Shown piece by piece: positions 41,247-45,377 of a DNA stretch of 45,377 nt (its first letter is position 1; each line of letters opens with the position of its first letter). The DNA is from Bacillota bacterium. Its GTDB lineage: Bacteria; Bacillota; UBA4882; UBA8346. The stretch is from the NCBI GenBank assembly GCA_023435225.1, contig JAEYRX010000027.1:1-45377 (forward strand). The letters are read 5' to 3'. The notes beneath the pieces were generated by a model. That model searched no databases. It had not been told where the DNA came from and worked only from the letters and a program-made list of their open reading frames with translations. A program made the translations under genes and the position numbers.

Positions 41247-41978
41247 CTATTTCAACAGACTCAACCATAAATCAAGACTTGTTTCAACACATTCAGCAAC
41301 CAACTCAATAAAATTGCTATAATCACCTAATGTGTGCGCTAAATCAAGAACTTCATAATATCGGGGACGTATTTCAGTTTTGATAATAGCCGGTGGATAG
41401 CCACTTTTTAGAAGTTCGAAATTGAGTAACAATCTCGCGGTCCTGCCGTTACCATCAATAAACGGGTGAATCTTAACAAACTCTCCATGAAGCAAAGCTG
41501 CTCTTTCTATTGAGTGTAACTTTTGCCATTGTCCGTTATATTCCGCCATCATCCGTTCCATCCGCTCTTTAATCAAAAAATGCTCCGGCGGTCTATGCTT
41601 GGCTCCACTAATAATCACATTCTCGCTGCGATACACTCCAGCATTTTCATCATCGATACTTTTTAATATCAAACGGTGGAGATTCCTAATGTACCATTCA
41701 GATAGCGGTTCTTTTTTGGGGGCCGTCTCTTCCAGGAAGAGAATGGCCTCCTTATGATTGATTACTTCCAAATGCTCACGCATAGTTTTACCACCAATGG
41801 TGATACCTTCAAGTACAACCTTTGTTTCTGAAAGCGTCAGGGTGTTACCTTCAATGGCATTCGAGTTATAGGTCCATTCAAGCAACATATTTTCTCGCAG
41901 AGATTTTAGGGTATGTTTTGATAATGGTCTATGCTGATCGAGCAATTCTTTCTTTTTATCGATTGCCTCAAAGTTCAC
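41247..41978 (-). CDS. Fic-domain protein, self-inhibited class II type
   Basis: Fic proteins transfer AMP or other phosphate-containing groups to protein hydroxyls. The 243-residue protein has the full active-site loop HPFIDGNGRTAR (171-182, catalytic His). Near its N-terminus is an inhibitory helix motif SNAIEGN (39-45) whose Glu blocks ATP gamma-phosphate positioning in class II Fic enzymes. A separate antitoxin is therefore not needed, and none is present next to it. VYRSENVIISGAKHRPP (about 115-131) is the flap region. It appears monocistronic. Confidence 0.92.
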   Translation of the reverse strand: MNFEAIDKKKELLDQHRPLSKHTLKSLRENMLLEWTYNSNAIEGNTLTLSETKVVLEGITIGGKTMREHLEVINHKEAILFLEETAPKKEPLSEWYIRNLHRLILKSIDDENAGVYRSENVIISGAKHRPPEHFLIKERMERMMAEYNGQWQKLHSIERAALLHGEFVKIHPFIDGNGRTARLLLNFELLKSGYPPAIIKTEIRPRYYEVLDLAHTLGDYSNFIELVAECVETSLDLWLSLLK

Positions 41979-42088
41979 AACATCAAACCCCTCTTTACTT
42001 TCATTCTCAAATACGTTGGTTATAGTATATCTTATTTTTTAAATAACTCAAAGATTTTTTTCATTCTAAAAATCATGGGGAACCTCTT

Positions 42089-42131
42089 CCAAGGTAATCA
42101 CATCCTCCAGCGTGACTACCTTGGTTTTTTT
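42089..42131 (+). terminator. Strong intrinsic terminator with no complete upstream gene
   Basis: CCAAGGTAATCAC (42089-42101) and GTGACTACCTTGG (42112-42124) form a 13-bp stem with one mismatch, followed by TTTTTTT. The upstream gene on this strand is gone, so this may be a relic. Confidence 0.85.
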
Positions 42132-42164
42132 CTCCGCTTTCCATCTGAGCCATTAAATTAAGAT

Positions 42165-42323
42165 GAAGGCCGCGCCAAACGGGGTGTTTTTAAAGCGGGA
42201 CTTGAGCCGGAAGAGTTTGTGGTTTCTGTAATGAAAGACTTGGAGAGTGACATATTTGAAATCGGTTACGGGATGACCAAAAACTCCATTGCCACCCGGG
42301 CTGAACTGGATAAAGCTTTTTAA
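42165..42323 (+). pseudogene. C-terminal remnant of a short-chain dehydrogenase
   Basis: The plus strand reads EGRAKRGVFKAGLEPEEFVV, then SVMKDLESDIFEIGYGMTKN, SIATRAELDKAF and a stop. It resembles the C-terminal end of DltE-like SDR oxidoreductases (EIGYGM......S...LDK.F). No start, cofactor motif or active site is left, and an in-frame stop lies just upstream. Confidence 0.5.
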
Positions 42324-42343
42324 CAAATGAACAGCTGGTGGAT

Positions 42344-42556
42344 TTAAAATCTTTCTACTGGATGCCGGAGCACTGTTTTCATAGTCTCCGGCTTGCTTTT
42401 TCGTGGGTCCGACAGGTATATCTCATGGTGCTTTCCACCCTTACCCAGCCGGTCCGTTAATCCGTTTTCTTTGATATATTTTAGTATTTGGGGGCAAATC
42501 ATATCTTTATTGATGTCAAAACAAGGGTAAGTGCATTTCAAATCCTTATTTACCAT
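42344..42556 (-). pseudogene. Short GyrI-like domain protein, probably an internally deleted gene
   Basis: This 70-residue frame has its own AGGAGGGGG site and ATG. The C-terminal part, GKHHEIYLSDPRKSKPETMK, then TVLRHPV, closely follows the conserved end of GyrI-like small-molecule binding proteins, which are normally about 200 residues long. The N-terminal part (MVNKDLKCTYPCFDIN) does not match a full domain. Either an in-frame deletion or a very short derivative; product function doubtful. Confidence 0.5.
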
Positions 42557-42729
42557 GGATATAATCCCCCTCCTTCAGTATTAACCATCATTTCTGATCT
42601 TTAAGAGTCTTTCTCAGCTCTCATAGGGCAAAAGATAATGTTCACAATCCTTCAACCTATATATAATCGCATTTCGACAGTATTTCCGCCATTTCCATTT
42701 CCCCTTTTTCTTAGTTATTACACATTTTA

Positions 42730-42765
42730 ATATAATCAACCTGACAAGAGTATGTCAGGTTGATC
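42730..42765 (-). terminator. Hairpin downstream of the second AraC-type gene
   Basis: TCAACCTGACA (42736-42746) and TGTCAGGTTGA (42753-42763) form a perfect 11-bp stem with a 6-base loop. The T-run on the minus strand is broken (TTATATT), so termination may be partial. Confidence 0.7.
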
Positions 42766-42781
42766 CAAAATATCTAATATT

Positions 42782-43642
42782 TTATTCTTCCACCGGAATA
42801 TAGATCTCGCTCTTCGACTCCGGGTTATCCGGCCCCAGGCATTTTTTACCGTAAAGTTCGAAGTTAAACGGATAAGAAAGCCGGTAATCGGACTTGGGCA
42901 GCCAGGATTGATAGATATATTTATAAGTTAATCCGACTTTACAGGCGAGACCCTTATGAATAAAACGTAGATATTTGGCGGGTGGAAGCTCTTTCCCAAC
43001 CAAGTTTAAGTTAATCTGCTTTAAATCGCCGACTTCAACCGCACACATCAGGAAAAATCCGTCTAACTCATATTGTTCCGGCCAGAAAACCACTTGATAA
43101 TACTTTTCGGGAATAATCCGGTTGGCAATCAAATCAATTTCCAGCGGGAAATGAGCCCATAGCTCGGTAATCACTGCAGTATTGCTACGTTCCAATGTCG
43201 CCAATCCAACCAAACTAATGGAATCAAGTTCGACCAACTCCGGTTCAATATCTTTAATTTTATTGATATGTTGAATATTCTCACCGGCAAGCATGGATAA
43301 AAAAGGTAATTGGTTGGTACTCTTACACCGGCGCAATTCGGTTGGATTCAAACCAAATGCCCTTTTAAAAGCCCGATTAAAAGTCTCGCTATCGTTGAAT
43401 TGATACTCAAAGGCGATATCACTAATCTTTCGTTTGGAGTCTAAAAGTTCCTTAGCCGCTTCAGTAAGTCTTCGCCTTAGGATATAATCTTTGGGTGAAT
43501 GACTGGTAACACCGTGAAACAACCGGCTGAAATGATATAGTGAGTAACCGGTGGCTTTTGATACATCCAATACGGTAATATCATTCTGCAAATTAGCTTC
43601 AATGTATTGAATTGCGCTGGCGATCATATCCATATTTGACAT
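42782..43642 (-). CDS. AraC-family regulator with GyrI-like C-terminal domain
   Basis: This 286-residue protein has two helix-turn-helix units (ITVLDVSKATGYSLYHFSRLFHGV and ISDIAFEYQFNDSETFNRAFKRAFG) in the first 110 residues and a GyrI-like effector-binding domain after about 130 (SLVGLATLERS at the start, KSEIYIPVEE at the end). The start MSNMDMIA has AAGGATGG upstream; a longer N-terminal extension reads as arbitrary sequence. It has the same architecture and length as the protein at 38900, though the two are diverged. Confidence 0.85.
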   Translation of the reverse strand: MSNMDMIASAIQYIEANLQNDITVLDVSKATGYSLYHFSRLFHGVTSHSPKDYILRRRLTEAAKELLDSKRKISDIAFEYQFNDSETFNRAFKRAFGLNPTELRRCKSTNQLPFLSMLAGENIQHINKIKDIEPELVELDSISLVGLATLERSNTAVITELWAHFPLEIDLIANRIIPEKYYQVVFWPEQYELDGFFLMCAVEVGDLKQINLNLVGKELPPAKYLRFIHKGLACKVGLTYKYIYQSWLPKSDYRLSYPFNFELYGKKCLGPDNPESKSEIYIPVEE

Positions 43643-43778
43643 CTGCCGTACCATCCTTTTTATGGAAGTATCTAAAGAATATTTAATCCATAAATATAAT
43701 ATCGACATCCGGCGAATTCTCACGATAATGATTTTTGGCATCTATATATATTATTCCTGATACCCTGATAAAGGTATT

Positions 43779-44345
43779 TCATACATTTCCCAATTTGATT
43801 TTCCATTCGCAATTATAGTCGCCGTTCATTATGGATTTGGACAGAATAATTTCTTCCACTTTAAAAATAGCTTTAAAAAATGCCGACATATGTCCAATGC
43901 TGCAATTGCAAAAGCTCTTATTTGTTTCAAACGGATTACCTTTATTAATTAAACCGCAGATACATTTCTTGCGGTTAACAATTATCGAATTGTTTTTTGA
44001 ATCATATGAAACGAAGGTGTGATATTTCTCTTCTTCGATATTCATATTAGTAACAAATTTATCAATTGAATTATCACTATTTGCCCAAATCCGTTTGGCA
44101 AAATTAGCCCAGGATTTCCCGCAACATTGCTCCCCGCAAGAAAATAGCACTTTATTCGTATTAGCTTGACCAAGTTTATCAATCATACGTTCCATTACAC
44201 ATTCCAGGTATTGTGTTTGCCCTTTTTTATTGAGATTTGTAAAATTAATTGAGTCATATAGTATTTCCGGCATTTCAGCTTCAAAACCATTAATACGCAA
44301 GCTTTTTGTAATTCTACCGAATCTGCCGGTTTCTTGATACTCCAT
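43779..44345 (-). CDS. Cysteine-rich protein of unknown function (DUF6144-like)
   Basis: This 188-residue cytoplasmic protein has several conserved-looking cysteine clusters: SCGEQCCGKSW (about 69-79), RKKCICGLI (about 125-133) and SFCNCSIGHMSAFFKAIF (about 144-161), and ends in an ESI..GD..CEWKIKL-type segment common to small ligand-binding domains. The pattern suggests metal or thiol chemistry. I tentatively place it with DUF6144-like Clostridia proteins; no function is known. The ATG at 44345 has AGGAG ten bases upstream. It lies upstream of the second AraC-type gene. Confidence 0.6.
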   Translation of the reverse strand: MEYQETGRFGRITKSLRINGFEAEMPEILYDSINFTNLNKKGQTQYLECVMERMIDKLGQANTNKVLFSCGEQCCGKSWANFAKRIWANSDNSIDKFVTNMNIEEEKYHTFVSYDSKNNSIIVNRKKCICGLINKGNPFETNKSFCNCSIGHMSAFFKAIFKVEEIILSKSIMNGDYNCEWKIKLGNV

Positions 44346-44421
44346 TAAATTCAATCTCCTTTCTTAATTATGGTTGATCTTAATATGTGTTTTTAAAAAC
44401 TAAGGGATTTATTTATTTCTA

Positions 44422-44492
44422 CCACAGAGACACAGAGGCTCAGAGGAAATTATTTTTATAAAAAACCCCTCCGTGTCTCTGTGTCTCCGTGG
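44422..44492. repeat. CCACAGAGACACAGAG hairpin repeat, copy 3
   Basis: CCACAGAGACACAGAGGC at the left and CTCTGTGTCTCCGTGG at the right form a nearly perfect hairpin in the gap between the Cys-rich gene and the TrmO-like gene. Related to 8624-8719 and 36994-37089. Confidence 0.8.
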
Positions 44493-44566
44493 CCAATTGT
44501 TAATTAGCCCTGCCATTAAGCCTAATCAGATTTTTACCATTTTCCCTTTTCACTTTATTATTTTTG

Positions 44567-45052
44567 CTAGCAGGCATTCACAAACTCCGCCTGCCAATCA
44601 AAATCGGCCGACTCCTCATAATATTGCGGCCAGTGGGCGCACCATTTGGGAACATTGACATCTCTAATCCGGTCGCTGGAAGGATGATACGGTTTAATAT
44701 CAATGATTGGGGTGCCGTCCATGGCATCAATATACGGAAGCATAATCAACCCTTGTTCATGATCGACTTTCAAAACCCGCACTGCTGAAAGGCCGATGGG
44801 ATTAGGCCTCATTTCGGATCTTGTCGCAAATATACCTATCTGTGCCGGAGCATTTCGATAAGGCAGTTCCACTTCGGTAACTTTACGGTTTTCAGGTGTA
44901 GCGCCTAAATGCGGCCACCATAAAACTTGAATATGGCTGAATCCATCCAGTTCTTTTAAGGCGTTAAAATACGGCTGATTGATTTCCAGAAAAAATCCTT
45001 CTTCATTACTGCGTACGTGTCCAATCGGATAAATTCGATATTCTTCAGACAT
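44567..45052 (-). CDS. TsaA/TrmO-like tRNA N6-methyltransferase
   Basis: This 161-residue member of the TrmO (YaeB/VirR) family uses SAM to methylate t6A37 of some tRNAs. The beta-barrel signatures are YPIGHVRSN at the start, LDGFSHIQVLWWPH (about 35-48), GIFATRSEMRPNPIGLSAVRVLKV (about 73-96) and DAMDGTPIIDIKPYHP (about 105-120). Length is that of the single-domain form. Some family members act on other small molecules, so the substrate is inferred. GGGGG precedes the ATG. Confidence 0.85.
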   Translation of the reverse strand: MSEEYRIYPIGHVRSNEEGFFLEINQPYFNALKELDGFSHIQVLWWPHLGATPENRKVTEVELPYRNAPAQIGIFATRSEMRPNPIGLSAVRVLKVDHEQGLIMLPYIDAMDGTPIIDIKPYHPSSDRIRDVNVPKWCAHWPQYYEESADFDWQAEFVNAC

Positions 45053-45377
45053 TTGTTTCCCCCTAAAAAAAAATCATCCGGATGTAATTTTATACTAACA
45101 TAAGTTAAAAAAATCGTCCTGATTATATTTGCGATATATTAAGCCGTTTTAGTCTAAAAAAGAAAATAATTTGATAATATTTGCGGTTTGCAATAAATGA
45201 ACACATCTTTAAGAAACATAAGAAGGAAATAAAAAAAATAGTGTAAAAATCACTAGAATTGCATTAAATAAAAATACAATTGTCAACCGGGTAAGGTGTT
45301 AATAATAGCTTAAAACATACAAGAAAAGAAGAAAACAAATAAAAATCTCCTTATAATAGAGAATTAGGTAGTCCTTG
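45053..45377. other. AT-rich end of window, nothing recognised
   Basis: The last 325 bases are A/T-rich with no frame of useful length, no clear hairpin terminator and no repeat copy found elsewhere in the window. TTGTCA near 45281 could be a -35 element, but no well-spaced -10 follows. Confidence 0.5.

Noticed and set aside
1..45377. CRISPR array, tRNA or rRNA genes, phage or transposase genes
   Set aside because: No regularly spaced direct repeats, no cloverleaf with a TTCRANY arm, and no recombinase-like protein were found by reading both strands.

Overview
The window looks like chromosomal DNA of a low-GC anaerobic bacterium with Firmicute-type ribosome binding sites, -35/-10 promoters and intrinsic terminators, yet it carries a complete Kdo/lipid A gene set (kdsA, kdsB, kdsC, kdsD, lpxK, waaA and a DUF374 acyltransferase). 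That combination points to a diderm (LPS-bearing) Firmicute-like lineage. An [FeFe]-hydrogenase maturation operon and a Bcd-EtfBA type electron-bifurcating module fit a fermentative, hydrogen-metabolising anaerobe. I cannot name the species from sequence alone.

Layout. 0-5 kb: a LysM-repeat protein, a small coiled-coil protein, a Gfo/Idh/MocA oxidoreductase and a sugar isomerase, separated by several inverted-repeat elements. 4.9-11.3 kb: an arginine operon argC-argJ-argB-argD-argG on the minus strand, with a good promoter and ArgR-like boxes. 11.5-14.9 kb: bcd-etfB-etfA. 15.1-21.9 kb: the Kdo/lipid A operon. 22-28.7 kb: a zinc-ribbon membrane protein, a GT39/GT2 pair with a divergent ArnE-like small transporter, a CBS protein, a membrane-anchored unknown, an inositol monophosphatase-like protein and a 56-residue membrane protein.

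28.8-34.2 kb is the most unusual part. A visibly AT-richer island holds an SDR, a HAD phosphatase and an Old Yellow Enzyme-type ene-reductase in one operon, and an AfsA-type hotdog protein (the family of the gamma-butyrolactone hormone synthase). The AfsA gene lies directly behind a clear cyclic-di-GMP-I (GEMM-I) riboswitch and an intrinsic terminator. Two paralogous SpoIIAA/STAS-like small proteins are interleaved on the opposite strand. The enzyme types match the known chemical steps of butyrolactone autoregulator synthesis (condensation with dihydroxyacetone phosphate, ene reduction, dephosphorylation, ketone reduction). I therefore propose a second-messenger-controlled small-molecule signal locus; this is inference from family assignments.

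34.4-38.5 kb: hydF-hydG-hydE and a small TM1266-type regulator, preceded by an attenuator-like leader in which a perfect 13-bp pairing competes with a terminator hairpin. 38.9-45.1 kb: an AraC/GyrI-like regulator with a MATE exporter, a self-inhibited Fic protein, two gene remnants, another AraC/GyrI regulator, a Cys-rich protein and a TrmO-like tRNA methyltransferase. The last 0.3 kb shows no gene.

Intergenic space is rich in small palindromic or MITE-like elements of at least eight kinds, several present two or three times, and in decayed gene ends. No tRNA, rRNA, CRISPR array or transposase gene was seen.
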